Positions 33,880 through 45,879 of a stretch of 64,000 nt of DNA are shown here, one piece after another. Where the stretch lies: positions 184,576,306-184,640,305 of the forward strand of contig NC_133661.1 in assembly GCF_037893015.1 (NCBI RefSeq), read 5' to 3'. Both the position numbers and the translations under genes were made by a program. The stretch comes from Macrotis lagotis (taxonomy: Eukaryota; Chordata; Mammalia; Peramelemorphia; Peramelidae). Each line of letters begins with the position of its first letter. Within the stretch, counting starts at the first letter, position 1. The notes under the pieces are model-generated. The model saw only the letters and a list, made by a program, of their open reading frames with translations. It had not been told where the DNA came from and ran no database searches.

Positions 33880-34110
33880 ATGCTTAGAGATTGGTCAAAC
33901 ATAGAAGTTCATCCTCTGCATCCTGAGCCATCATCTGTCATTCTGACTTTTGCCTTGTCACTCTATTTCAATGATACTGAAAAAGAGAATGAGGCTGATG
34001 GGTTGTTGACTTTGTGCAACTCTTCCTCTCTTAAATCCAGTTCACACACAAGTCAAAACATCATCACATTAAGTCATTGGTTCTCTTTGAAATGAAAATA
34101 TGAACAACAA
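33880..34110 (+). repeat. Marsupial composite SINE-like repeat
   Basis: 'ttttgccttgtcactctatttcaatgatactg', 'gaatgaggctgatgggttgttgactttgtgcaac' and 'aaatccagttcacacacaagtcaaaacatcatcac'. This is the same family as 32045-32375 in the opposite orientation. Its accidental open frames are not genes. Confidence 0.6.
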
Positions 34111-34223
34111 CAATTTTACAGAACACAGCCATGTAAATGTTACTTTTGTTCTTCTTTCTTCATACTGTATCACATATTTCATCATATTCTTTGACATTAT
34201 TTATAGCACATTATTATTCTATT

Positions 34224-34262
34224 ACACACACACACACACACATACACACACACACACACCCC
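34224..34262. repeat. CA microsatellite
   Basis: Tandem CA with one CATA interruption. Confidence 0.95.
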
Positions 34263-34379
34263 TGTAGGTGTTCATATTGTTTGTTACTCAATCATTGTTT
34301 GTTTCTGAGTGGGTTTCTTTTCCTTTCTTTCTTTTTTATTTTAGGGATAAGGTTTTTTTTTGTTCCTGTCAGTAGTATA

Positions 34380-36230
34380 CTTGAGGCATAGTTCAATTAG
34401 TAGGATCATTGAATCAAAAGGTATGAACAGTTTTGTAGTTTGTATCTTGACATGTGAAAAAAAAATTGTGCCACTGACACCTCCACCAATAGTGCTATGG
34501 TATCCTTCTTTCTACACAAAAATGAACAGTAATCATTTGGGGGGGGGGGGGTGGCAAGGCAATGGGGTTAAGTGACTTGCCCAAGGTCACACAGCTAGGT
34601 AATTATTAAGCATCTAAGATCATATTTGAACTCAGGTCTTCCTGACTCCGGCTGCCCCCAGTAATCATTTTGTAACTATCTTTACCAATTTAAAAGACAT
34701 AGGATGTTTTAATTTTTACTTTTCCATTATCATAATGTGAATGATTTTTAGACATATATATTCAAGTATTTATCTATAAAGAAATGAATCTTACTCATAA
34801 AATTGTGTCAATTTAATTTTGCAAGCATTGATTAAGCCCATTAAGTGAAAGCATTCTACTAGGGGCAAGGGATAGAAAAAACAAGCAAAACAAAAAAATA
34901 GTCCCTGCTCACCAGGAATTCATGTGTTCAATAAGGAATACATTTTATTTATTTAAATTCATTTATTAAAGTGACAGCAGAGTACTACATGACCAAAGAG
35001 ATCAGGAAAAGCTTTAAGATAATTGGTTTTGTGGCCAACAGCATGTTAGAGGAAAACTTGGCCCCTTCATTTAATAGATGAGAAAATGACATACAGAAAG
35101 TATAAGAGACTTATCCAGGGTCACATTGCCAACAATTATTATCAAAGGTAGGATTTGAACCTAGCCCTTCCTTACACTAAATTGAGTCCTTTCTTTTACT
35201 GACTCTCTGTAGAAAATGGCCCTGAAAAGAAAATGGCCCTGAGTACATCCATAAAGAAATCAAAGGGCTCTGAAAGGCAAAGATTGGTTCCAGACAAGTG
35301 AAACATCTACAAAGCAAAGAGGTAGGAATGCTGAGTTCACAGAACTGCAGTTAGGTCAAATTAGTAATGTCAGTCTTTTCATCAAAAAATTTTATGGCAA
35401 AGAGTTTTCCCCTTATCTATTTCTTTTAAATTTTGTTTTTGTTTCAATTTGTAAAAATTCTTCATCTTTATATATATATATAAAATCAACTCCAAACTAA
35501 TACATTGCTTCCTCAATTTATTGAATAGCTAAGCCTTCCTTTTCTACACTTAGACATTCCATTAAAATCTAATTCGATTAAATACTAATACTGTCTTACG
35601 CATTTTTATATTTGTTTCACTAATCCACTTGGAATTTAATATATATGGTATGAAGTATGAATTTAATTCCACCTTTTCACCATAGTGCTATCCAATTTTC
35701 TAAACAATTTTAATTAAATAATGAATTTTTTCATTATTTTGTAAGCCTAGATTTACAATATATGAAGCTATTGAATGCCTTTGGTTATAGCACTGGATTA
35801 ATTTGCTCTATCGATCTGTTTTTATACTTGTTTTATCTAGGATAATATACTTTGGGTAATTACTGCTGTATTATAAAATTGCATATCTGCAACTGCAAGT
35901 TTCTTTGTTCTCCCTTTTTCAACTCCCCTAATATCCACTGATAATATAGTCTATTTTTCTACATAATTTTTATTTTAATTAATTGTGTCAAACATCTCAT
36001 TTGTATTTTAATTAGTATTGCATTATATTTCTAATTAATTATGACATTATTGTCATCTTCACTTTATAGCCTTTCTTAGTCAAATATATCAAACAACTTT
36101 TCAATTACCTAATTAATCTGTGTCAAAATTGCTTTATAAACATGTTTCTATCTTGCTAGATTAATATTCAAGTATTTGATACCTTTTATTGTAAATGATA
36201 TTTCTTTTTCTACAAATTTCCTAGATATCT
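34380..36230 (-). repeat. Old antisense L1, interrupted by younger elements
   Basis: Reverse-complement L1 text at 34395-34525 ('ggatcattgaatcaaaaggtatgaacag', 'cacctccaccaatagtgc') and again at about 35380-36230. The second part includes 'agagttttccccttatc', 'ccacttggaatttaatatatatggtatgaag', 'catagtgctatccaattttc' and 'ctatcgatctgtttttatacttg'. In between are a WSINE1-like element (34539-34658), a CR1/L3 3' fragment (about 34810-34940, 'tagtccctgctcaccaggaattca') and a MIR remnant (about 35050-35200). Confidence 0.65.
34539..34658 (-). repeat. WSINE1-like SINE with perfect 12-bp target-site duplication
   Basis: Flanked by CAGTAATCATTT at 34527-34538 and 34659-34670. The interior is the reverse of the SINE ('caatggggttaagtgacttgcccaaggtcacacagctagg', ending 'ggctgcccc'). 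Where the A-rich tail would give a T-run, the sequence is a G-run of about 13. Confidence 0.92.
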
Positions 36231-36234
36231 ATGT

Positions 36235-36480
36235 GTATTTGTTCTTTTGTTCAGTCATTTCAGTCATGACCCATTTGGGGTTTTCTCAGTGACAATACTA
36301 GAGAGGTTTGTCATTTCCCTCTCCAGATTATTTTACAGATGATGAACTGAGGTAGATAAGGTTAGGTGACTTGCCCAGGGTCACACATCTAATAAGTGTT
36401 TGAGGTCAGATTTCAAGCAGAAATATGAGTCTTCTAGACTTCAAGTCCAGCACTCTCTCCAGTTCACCACCTAAGTTCTT
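36235..36480 (-). repeat. MAR-type SINE
   Basis: 'tgttcagtcatttcagtcatgaccc', 'tttggggttttctcagtgac', 'cctctccagattattttacagatg', 'acttgcccagggtcacacatc' and 'agtccagcactctctcc..caccacctaa'. Reverse orientation. Confidence 0.85.
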
Positions 36481-36511
36481 GCGCATGTATATATGTCACA
36501 TACTTAACTGC

Positions 36512-36551
36512 TTCTATGTGTGTATGTGTGTACATGTGTGTGTGAGTATAA

Positions 36552-36599
<48 letters not shown>

Positions 36600-36606
36600 G
36601 TATGTG
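36512..36606. repeat. TG/TA microsatellite
   Basis: Long TG then TA alternation. It produces spurious Cys/Val- and His/Thr-rich frames on the two strands. Confidence 0.95.
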
Positions 36607-36734
36607 TAGAGACACCCATACATAAACATATAAGTAAACATTCATATACACACAGGGGCAAATAGATGGTGAAGTGGATAGAGTACTTAGCCTAAAGTCA
36701 TATTCCTGAGTTGTACACATACAGACAGACATAT

Positions 36735-37115
36735 ATCTGATTCAATTCAATTCAACAAGCATTTAATAAATGCCTGCTATATTCCAAGAACTGAAACTGC
36801 AAGACAAAAATAACTAATTCTTATCACAAGGAAAATATATTCCACTGGGAAAAAAACAGTATGTAGAGTTCCAGAGAAAAAGAAGGAAAGTGGCATTTAT
36901 ATAATACCTACTATGTGTCAGATAGTTTGCCAAGTACTTTTTACAAATGCTCTCTCATTTCATCTTCTCAACAACCTTTCAAGTTAGGTGTTTTTATTAT
37001 CCCCACTTCAACAGTTGATGGGACAAAAGGAGGTTAATGACTTCTTCTCATAACTAGTCAAGTGTCAGAGACTTTATCTGAACTCTCCAACACCAGATAC
37101 TTCTAGCAACTAGGA
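36735..37115 (-). repeat. LINE 3' tail and MIR-like remnants
   Basis: 'aacaagcatttaataaatgcctgctatattccaag' at 36755-36790 is a CR1/L3 3' end. 'ttataatacctactatgtgtcagatag', 'catttcatcttctcaacaacc' and 'tattatccccacttcaacag' at 36895-37015 fit a reverse MIR core. From 37116 to 37640 nothing is recognised apart from a TTG/TTA run near 37500-37535. Confidence 0.6.
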
Positions 37116-37657
37116 AACCCTGGTCAGGTTTCCTCTAAGTGGCTTTTCTTGAACTGAGTTCCTAGAGAAGGAGATTCTCAAAGGCAAAGTGAGGAGTACA
37201 TTCCAGACACACAGCTAATGTGTGTCGGAGGGAAAACATGATTCAAGAACTCTAGGACTCCAACAACAGCTCACTATCCACATTATGCTGTCTCTTCTAG
37301 AGTTTTAAACTGATGAATTTTAAATGATTAATAATACTAAATATTAAGCTATTGAAATTTTAAAATGAATTAAGAATTTTGGGACACCTTTCACTTTAAC
37401 AGAGGATCTTAGAGAAAATTTTACCTATATCTATCTTATAAATAATTGTGATTTTCTATTAATGATTTATTTTATACTGTTTGATATTAATATTGTACCA
37501 TATATTTATTATTATTATTGTTGTTGTTGTTATTAATATGCTACTTGATCCAAAATAATAATTTTCAAATGTAATGCTAAATTCTACTTGTCTTATCAGG
37601 GAAACATTTGAATACAAAGAGTTAAAAAAAAATTTTTTTAATTTATATAATGTCAGG

Positions 37658-37806
37658 GGCGGCTAGGTGGCGCAGTGGATAAAGCACCAGCCCTGGAGTC
37701 AGGAGTACCTGGGTTCAAATCTGGTCAGACACTTAATAATTACCTAGCTGTGTGGCCTTGGGCAAGCCACTTAACCCTGTTTGCCTTGCAAAAACCTAAA
37801 AAAAAA
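37658..37806 (+). repeat. WSINE1-like SINE with long target-site duplication
   Basis: Head 'gcggctaggtggcgcagtgg', tail 'ccttgcaaaaacctaaaaaa'. Flanks share ATTTATATAATGNCAGG (37641-37657 and 37807-37823, one mismatch). This copy is close to what I take to be the family consensus, so it is probably young. Confidence 0.93.
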
Positions 37807-37829
37807 ATTTATATAATGACAGGAATATT

Positions 37830-38585
37830 CATCTTCTAAAAGTTTAATTGAGTTCATTTATGAGTCTCTCTATTCTCTCTGTATTTGAATGTATGTGGTA
37901 GGGATGGGTAGGTCATTAATGGTCTATTAAATTTCTGTTTCTGAGGTTAATGTATTTAGCTTACCTATTTCCTGTTTTATCAATATGAATATTTTAATTC
38001 ATTCTTAATATTAGGTGAATTTCTTTGATAGTAACAGTTCTATTGGCAAGTAGTATTACATAATAGTCTCTGAGAATTTTATTTCTTCTTCAGTCATTAT
38101 GATCTTTCCTTTTCCATTTCTAAATGTAGTAATTTGATTTTCTCTTCTCCTCCTTTGGATTAAATTTACTAAGGGGTTTTCAGTATTACTGGTCTTTTTA
38201 ACAAGTTCTGTTTCATGTGTTAATTTAAGCATTTTTTCATTTCAAAATGTTTTCATTTCTCTTCTAATTCTGAGGATGTCATGCTGTGCTTATTTGTGCT
38301 GTATTAATTTATTCTATCTTATTCTTACCTGCAAGTTCAAATCATTAATTTTCCATGTTGAATACATGTCTACAAATATATATGCACTTGTCTCTGAAAA
38401 CCTCTTTGGCTGCACCCAATAAATTTTAATATGTTTTATTTGTGTTCTTGTTATCTTCATTACAGTTATTGTGTATTTTATCATAATAGTAATTTGTCTG
38501 CTAACCCAGGCATTATTCAGCAAGTAGTTTGATGTTAGATGAGATGTTTGTATCTTGTGTAGGGAGATATCTTCCAAAAGTCCTC
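37830..38585 (-). repeat. Antisense L1 fragment (endonuclease/linker region)
   Basis: Reverse-complement L1 ORF2 text: 'cagtattactggtctttttaacaag', 'gaaaacctctttggctgcacccaataaattttaatatg', 'gcattattcagcaagtagtttgatg'. It is diverged. Confidence 0.65.
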
Positions 38586-38699
38586 ATTCTTCAACCTTAC
38601 CAGTCTTCACCACATGATTTATTCCTGCCCATATCCTCTTTATGAATTGTAAAGTCTATGCAAATGATGATGACAACTCACATTTATATAATACTTTCT

Positions 38700-38867
38700 C
38701 CCAGTCAGTCACTCAATAAGCATTTATTAAGTACCAACTATGTGCAAGTCACTTCACTAAAAGTGAGTGATAAAATAAATAAATAAATAAATAAAAAGAT
38801 AGTCCCTGCTCTCAAGGAGCTCAAATTTAATGGATGAAGCAACATGCAAATAACTTTCTACAATAAG

Positions 38868-38911
<44 letters not shown>

Positions 38912-39985
38912 TAAACTAGAAATAATCAACAGAAGGAAGTGACTAGAAGCAAGGGGGAATCATGAAAAGATTCCACTGAAAATAAGATTTTAACTGAAAC
39001 CTGAAGTATGTCATGGAAACCAGGAGGTAGAAATGAGAAAGGAGAGAGTCTAGTCCTGATCAACCAATAAAAACATCCATTGTTGGGAGCTGGCCTTCTT
39101 CAAAGAATGCCACTGAACTGCAAAGTAACCCTAGGTGGGAGAGTGGGTGTGGAGGGGAAGAGGTGTGAGGCATAAGAGTACTGGAAAGGAAGGATCAATG
39201 ACAACTTGAAAGGCTTTAAATGCCAAAAGAATGATTTTTATATTTTATACTAGAGATGATAAGGAGGCACTAAACTTAACTGAGTCAAGGAATGACATGA
39301 TCAGATCTGTACTTTAGGAAGATTAGATCTGCGCTTTGACAGCTGAGTAGAAGATGAACTGGAAAGGGGAAAGACATGTGGCAAGGATTTCAAAAAACAG
39401 GTGATTGCAATTGTCCAGAAATGAGGAAATGAGAGCAGGCACCCAAGTTGTGGCAGTAGTAGAGAAGAGAAAGGAATGTATTAATAAGCTGTCACAAAGG
39501 TAAAATTGTCACATCTTGTCAAAAGATGTGTCATTTTTTTTGAGACATGAGAGGTAGTAAGAAGCAAAGATACCATCATCAACTATATAAGAAAATGAAA
39601 AAAGGGGAGTGTTTGGAGGAGAAAGAGAATAAATTTGATTCTGGACATGTTGAGTTTAAGATGTCTATAGAACATCCAATTCAAGATGTTCAATAGACAG
39701 ACAAGGGAGACTAGAGGATCAACTAGATTAATGCTAAATAAGATTTGATAATCATCAGCATAGAGATAATGATTGAATTCATCTCCATGTGAAATCTCCA
39801 AGTGAAACAAACATAAATGGAAAAGAGCAAAGGAAGCAGAAAAAAGTCCTGGGTAACACCAGTAGTTAACAGGTTGTAAAAAATGATGGAAAAAAGAAAC
39901 CAAGAAATAAATATTATTATTACTAAAAATCTAGAAAGAAGAGAGTATCAAAGAAGAGAGAGTGGATGATAGTGCCAAAGGCACT
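38700..39985 (-). repeat. CR1/L3-clade LINE, 3' segment
   Basis: The plus strand begins with the 3' end ('cactcaataagcatttattaagtaccaactatgtg') and 'tccctgctctcaaggagctca'. The minus strand at about 39640-39780 still reads as reverse transcriptase: YLYADDYQI (the YADD catalytic motif), then LNILNWMFYRHLKLNMSRIK. This is the layout of CR1/L2/L3-type RTs rather than L1. The element continues at 43199-45060 beyond an inserted retrocopy. A TG microsatellite sits at 38872-38910 and an AAAT run at 38777-38800. Confidence 0.75.
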
Positions 39986-42900
39986 AGAAAAAGACCTTGT
40001 TACTTCTCTTCTGGGACACATTTCTCTATGAGGTTAATGAGGTTACCTGCAACAAACAGCTTTGGTCAGCCAAACCAGAACCCAGGGGCCATCCCTGAGC
40101 ATAGCATCCTAGGCCAGGTGAATTTCTACTCATGCTTTTCCCTGTCCCATGAAGCAGTTTCTCTGGACTTTGGATTTCTGAATGCATATGAAAAGATGTC
40201 ATTTGTGTTTTTATGGCTGGAGTTGCCAATGAGATTGGCAAACATGATGAAAGAAATTTCTCCTTCCAGATAATCTTCTAAGAACACCTTCAGTTCAACT
40301 GGTACAGAGCTGGTGTATTTGGAGTCTACAGGAGCTCCTCCTTGATTATACGTATAAAAGTCTGAAGGTGTTAAAGTTGTTGATGACTTTACAGGCACTG
40401 TACTAGGAATTCAGAATCCACATAATGATGTTATTCCTACCATGGTTCAAGATGTGATTGAATACAAGGAAAACTTTGGTGTAGATCCAGTGACCAGCCA
40501 AAATGTACAATTTTTTGCATTGTTTTTACATGAGTTGCATTTCCATCAGAATGCTACTCAATCAGCACACCATACTTTTTGGTGGAAAAGGACAAAGGAA
40601 ATTCAACTTACCAAAAGCACACTGGAGGCATTAATCACAAGTGTAATATTGGTGAAATTATTAAAGATGGCTATGAAAATGCAAAGTATCTTTGTGATTT
40701 GTATAATATTAATTCTCCAGAACTAGAAACTTGATACCAGGACAACCCCCAAGCACATGTATATGTATTACCTCATCTCTGGTGGTTGAACTTTTCATGA
40801 ATGCAATGAGAGCAACTATAGACTACCATAGGACTTGCCTAGACATGAAGATGAGGTATGATGGAGGTGGTGTTCCTTTGAGGAAAATCGATGGACTTAT
40901 CTACATATATTCAATTGTACCCAACCTCATGTTGAGAAATCTTGAGCTGTGTTCCTGGATGGTTTGTTACAAACTTTATGCACAATATTTTCAAGGAGAT
41001 TTGAAACTGAATTCCTGAGAAGGTCATGGGACAGATGCTGTTATCCACATTAAGACCCTATCTACAGAATCAGTGCAGAGACTCCCAATATGTAATAGGG
41101 TTTCTTGAAAACATTATGATTCCAAACATGAGGTAAATGACTGGAGTGTGTCAAACAATGAGACAAAGAACATGACCGTATTCCACATTGTATAACTGCA
41201 TTTAGGCCATCTGAAGGGAAAAAAAACAGGATTTTAGTATATATTTGGGAAAGACCTTGGAAATCTGTGTTAAACCATATATTTCACATCTCATTTTCAC
41301 ACATCAACTGGGCAGAATAAATGGAAACTGAATTCTGTCTCTCTTTCAGATCTCATAAAGCATTGAACTGTATGATTTAACTGTAAGAAGAAAGAAAATT
41401 CTAGCTATTGTGTGCATTTACTTTTAACTACTCTAAATGTGGCTAGCATATTTTGCTTCCTTATTGGCGCACTTTAGGGACTAGGCTTCAAGTAGTAAAA
41501 TCATCAGGTTCCTAATGGGATCTGTGTAATTTATCTTATATCTTTCATTTACATCTAGGAAAAACATTTCACTAATAGTACTGATTAATTGGTTAACTGT
41601 CTTCTTTTAGTCTGGAAAATCTTGTTATGCTTTATTTAGTTTACTCAGGAATGAGGGTAAATTAAAATTGTTTTCACATTAATCAGTAACTGTCTATTGA
41701 TTGCACATAGAAAGGCAAAAAATTATTATCCTGTGGATTTAATACTATCTGATTTTTATTTCTGTTTGTCGTTAAGTTAGACCCACTTATTTTTAGGGAT
41801 AAGATTTCTTTTTCTGAACAATCAATACCAATTTCTTTCTGTGATCAGTCAAGATCCCACGAAATTTATACTCAGCTTTCTTTTGATTCATTTCAGGAGA
41901 AACGATTTTATTTCTAAATGACTAGCAACCCAAAACAAAATCCTCAAAAATTTTGAGAGGATAGCTATTTGCTATATAACTACAATTTGTGTAATGATCC
42001 TAATTATGACATTAAAGAAGTGTGACATAATCAATAGAAGGCCAGATTGAGAAAGACCTTCATTCAAGTCTTGCTTTCACATGTATCAACTGTATTAACC
42101 AAAAACAAGTAACTTAACTTCCCTTTGCCTTATTTCTTTAAGATTTTAAGTTGATTTGTGTTAATGGAGGGAATTTTCATAGCTTTAGTTCACCATAATA
42201 ATGAAATTACAGATCTAACTTTTTCTCAAAAAAGGAACCCTAATAATGTCAGAATTATCCATACATACTACATGGGTATAATGATACTGGTCTATATCTC
42301 TTCCACATCTTAAAAAAAAAAAAGATAATAAAACCTCTCCCAAATGGTCAGTCTTCCAGATTCCTCAATTACTGGGAATCTGATTTTATGGGAGGGGCAC
42401 TTTATATAGCTAATTGCATATAAGAGAATACAACAGAATAGAAAAAATAATAATGGAATAAATATCAATTGATAGTATAGATTTGACTTAGGGATAAAAA
42501 GTTGTATATATCTTGGTAGGTCCAGGGTGGTAACATTAGTAATTAATAGTAATTAGTAATTAGTAATTAATTGCATTAGTAATTAATTGATGCTTGTGAT
42601 CTTACAAAAAAAGAAGTCAATTGTCTTTCAGTATTGGAGATGTGACTATAAAGTAATGATCTTTTTGTGATCTATATCGTTTTGTTTAAGTCATCGTGGG
42701 AAGTATCTTACACATTTTTTAAAAGCTTTTCATTGGAAAATATTAAACTAGTTTATCTTATAAAGAATAGTGGGGGGGGGGCGGCTAGGTGGTGCAGTGG
42801 ATAAAGCACAAGCCCTGAAGTCAGGAGTACCTGGGTTCAAAGCCAGTCTCAAACACTTAATAATTACCTAGCTGTGTGGCCTTAGGCATTTGCCTTGAAG

Positions 42901-43198
42901 AAAAAAAAAACAAATAAGAGTGGGTGTTCTGAAGGTGCAGGTTAAATGATGCATTACTGTTCATACTAAATAAACTTCGCAATGTGATCTAATTTTGAAG
43001 GAATGATCAAGTTAAAAAAAACTAAGGCTTATTAGTTTACTACATATTAGTAGATAAAGGGCGAATAATTCTAACTCATTGCTATTGCTATTTATAACTA
43101 CCTTCAAATTTTCCAGCAATCATGACATATAACCTTTTAGGACTCTTCAAATCATAACAAGTTTTGAATAAATTATAAAATGGAAGCAAAAAAAAAGA
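39986..43198 (+). pseudogene. PDK1P: Processed pseudogene of pyruvate dehydrogenase kinase 1
   Basis: An intronless, frame-disrupted copy of PDK1, the mitochondrial kinase that inactivates pyruvate dehydrogenase. Homology starts at an ATG at 40028, followed by presequence-like MRLMRLPATNSFGQ. It then reads LGQVNFYSCFS, LPMRLANMMKEIS and HNDVIPTMVQDVIEYKENFG, then VDPVTSQNVQ and, later, NAMRAT (N-box), GGGVPLRKID (G-box) and KLYAQYFQGDLKL. The C-terminal homology ends near 41190. VDPVTSQNVQ and the presequence favour PDK1 over PDK2-4. About 2 kb of likely 3'UTR follows, interrupted by a SINE (about 42773-42905). It ends with AATAAA at 43167-43172 and an A-run at 43189-43197. Several stops and shifts make it non-functional as a kinase. 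It lies inside a CR1/L3 LINE. Confidence 0.9.
42773..42906 (+). repeat. WSINE1-like SINE in the PDK1 retrocopy 3'UTR
   Basis: A run of about ten G leads into 'gcggctaggtggtgcagtgg'. The tail is shortened ('ccttaggcatttgccttgaag' plus A-run). Flanks 'aagaatagtgggg' and 'aaataagagtgggtg' suggest a diverged duplication. It was inserted after the retrocopy. Confidence 0.85.
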
Positions 43199-45060
43199 TC
43201 ATTCATAACGTTGAGCAGAGCTCCTTCAGTTAAACTATGAGTTTAAAAGTCAGACTGTAAAGAGTTAAAAAGAGAATGAAAAGAAAGAAAGTGGAGAAAA
43301 CTATTAATGATGACTTTCTTAAGGAGTTTGGTCACAAAAGGGAGAAGCTATATGAAATAATAGTTAAGATGGGTAGATAAAATGAGAGATTTCTGAAAAT
43401 GGGAAAGATGTATGCATATTTGTAAGCAATAAGGAAGCAACCAGTAGACAGGTAGAAATCAAAGATAAATGAGAAGATGGAGATGATGGAGGGATAATCT
43501 GCTAGAGAAGACAGGATAGAATGTGGGCTCACTTGTTCATATGAAAGGGTTATTTGGCAATGAAAAGGGAAACCTCATTATTTGGTAAGGAGGTGAAGGA
43601 GGAAACAGTAGTAGGAGGCACCTGGGTAATGTGAGAAAAGGAGAAGGGGGAAAGATAGAGCACTCAATAAATGGTCTCAATTTTTTCAGTATATTATGAG
43701 ACAAGATTTTCATTTGAGAGGGTGGGGGGATTATCCATGGAAGATTTGAGAAGGAATGAAAACATTTAGAAGAACCATCATGGTGAGTAGCATAATGAGT
43801 TAATAAGGAAGGTATAAAAGATTGTCATGCATTAGGTGAGGATTTGGGTTATGTAACAAAAATTTGTTGTGTATCCTATAAGCGGAGATTTGAGATGTTC
43901 TCCAGTATATTGAGCAGAATGTATGTAGGAATGTATGTTGGGAGAAATATGAGGTTGAAGCTTTGTGGGACAAGTTTAATGATTTAATAAAGGGGCCACA
44001 GATTCAAAAAAAAGAAGAAAGTGTAAAGTTGAACTCATTCAGGGGTCAAGATGAGGAAGGGAAAAAAGAGAAAGAGTATAACTAGTTTTGGAAAAGAAGA
44101 GAGAACTATTGGAGTTCAGTATAGATGAATAGAACTTGTTGTTACAAGATAAGGACCAGAAGGGGAAGAGGTGAATGGTCAATGACTTGTGATCAGATAA
44201 AGGAATTTAAGAATTCATTAACTTGGAGGTGGTACATTTGTGGGTCACAACAAAATTAAGGATATGACCATCTCTGCATGTGACTGAAAGGGAGGGCAGA
44301 GGAGTTTTGCTGCTGTGTCAATCTTGTCTGAATCCTTATAACTTAATTTGAAGTTTTCTTGGCAAAGCTACTGGAGAGGTTTGACATTTCCTTCTCAAGT
44401 TTATTTTACAGATGAGAAAACTGAAGAAAACAGGATTAAGTGAATGAGGAAAATAGGGTCACACAGCTAGTAAATGTCTAAAGCTGAATTTGAATTCATG
44501 GAAATGAATCATCCTGATTCCAAACCCATTGCTCTATCCATTATGTCATCTCACTGCCAAGGAGAGGAGTAAGTCATAAGAGTAAGTAGGTTTTAAGGAC
44601 TGGAAGGGTAGGATATTTGAAAGAGTACAAATATGTATGTTGAAGTCCCCTAATATGAAGGCAGGAACTCTTTAAGGAAAGAAGGGGAATATACAATGGC
44701 AAAAGACAACACTAGAAATTTGTTTGGATTAAATGTATGGATTGAGTGAAGTTCAAAGCAAGAGGTTAATGAGTGTTGGTGTAAGTGGAAAATCTGCAAG
44801 TGGCAATGGGGATGGGCAAGGAATATTCCCACTCTTACACAACAACCAAATCAGAGTGAAAATATAGCCAGTTCTGGAAAGGGAGGTCAGGGAGGTTGTG
44901 TCATCTGAAGGGAACAAGATCTCAGTAAAAATCATAAAGGAAGAGAAAAGATCAGAGATATATGATGAAAGTAAGTTTGATTCTTGTGAAGCAGGCATTT
45001 CAGAGAACAAAGTAGAATGGAAAGGTAGTTTTAGAGTAGACATTGGAGTGGAGTTGGGTT
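43199..45060 (-). repeat. CR1/L3-clade LINE, 5' segment of the same element
   Basis: Reverse-complement reading of RT and upstream coding: minus strand at 43332-43532 includes SILSSLADYPSIISIFSF and LSTGCFLIAYKYAYIFPIF, like the 'L.LSTG.FP...K.A.V.P' region of CR1/L2-type RTs. The 44650-45043 region fits the more upstream domain. Its first bases ('gatcattcataacgttgagc..cagactgtaaagagttaaaaag') continue the element left at 39985. A SINE-like insertion sits at about 44325-44570. Confidence 0.7.
44325..44570 (-). repeat. MAR-type SINE, diverged
   Basis: 'gaagttttcttggcaaagctactggagaggtttgac', 'ttattttacagatgagaaaactgaag', 'gggtcacacagctagtaaatg' and 'tctatccattatgtcatctcactgcc', in reverse orientation within the LINE. 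Confidence 0.7.
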
Positions 45061-45299
45061 AAGGAGAATCAGAACAAGGGATCTGACAATGTAGGACAAG
45101 GAGCAGGATTTGAATGACAACCACTGGAAGTACAGAATCTCTGAGATGGAGAGGCTATGTTTGGTGTGAAGAGAAGTTTGTTTGAGGAATCAATTTAAAA
45201 AAGGTTTTCATAGATATTTGACCTCTGAATTGAATCAGGGTCTTTAGCAAGGGATCAGTTATTTATAGATGAAGGAAGGATGTTAGCCTACCTTCCACT

Positions 45300-45690
45300 A
45301 AGACAGGAAACCAAGATGGGGACTTGATGGTATGGTCTTTCTCTTCTTTCCTAGAAAGAAATGTGAAACTTGAAATGGTGTTTCTCCTCTTCCAGCAAGA
45401 GGCAATATATCTGACTTCCTGATGGTATGTTGCTTTCTACCCTAACCCCAAAGTCAGGAGACTGGTACATAAAAGGAAGACATTTCTCTTCTTCTCATGA
45501 AAGACTAGAGACAGGAAGGGAGGAGGGGACACAAGACAGAAGTTTGGCTCTTGATGAAATAGTGTTTCTCTTCTTCTAGTGATGAAACAGCATTTCTCCC
45601 CTTTCCACTGGAGGCTGGAGACAAAGTAGGAGAACTGGAATAATGAAATAGCATCTCTTCTATTGCCCCATTCAACATCCTTATAAACAT
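45300..45690. repeat. Decayed tandem array
   Basis: Imperfect repeats of a 'gaaatagtgtttctcttcttctag' unit occur about five times (near 45373, 45478, 45555, 45583 and 45642). Several are followed by 'ggaggctggagacaaag..agga'-like text. Period and copy number are irregular. The array gives rise to overlapping minus-strand open frames that I do not regard as genes. Confidence 0.5.
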
Positions 45691-45879
45691 TCAAATCCTT
45701 GTTTTCTCCCTTTTATATAAAAGATAATAAGAAGCTGAATTGCCCAAAATCATTTAGCTAATAAAAAATCAGACACTGAAGACATCAGATTTGCTGCAGA
45801 TATGACAAAGGGTGAGGGAAATGAGAAGAGGAGGGTCCAGATTTGTCATTAAATTAATGTAGGAAACTACCAAAGATCA

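Noticed and set aside
39583-39903. 106-codon minus-strand frame with a YADD motif
   Set aside because: It is reverse transcriptase remnant of the CR1/L3-clade LINE, not a host gene.
40442-41018. Two long plus-strand frames that could be read as a new gene
   Set aside because: Both are parts of the PDK1 processed pseudogene, in which stops and shifts separate the kinase motifs.
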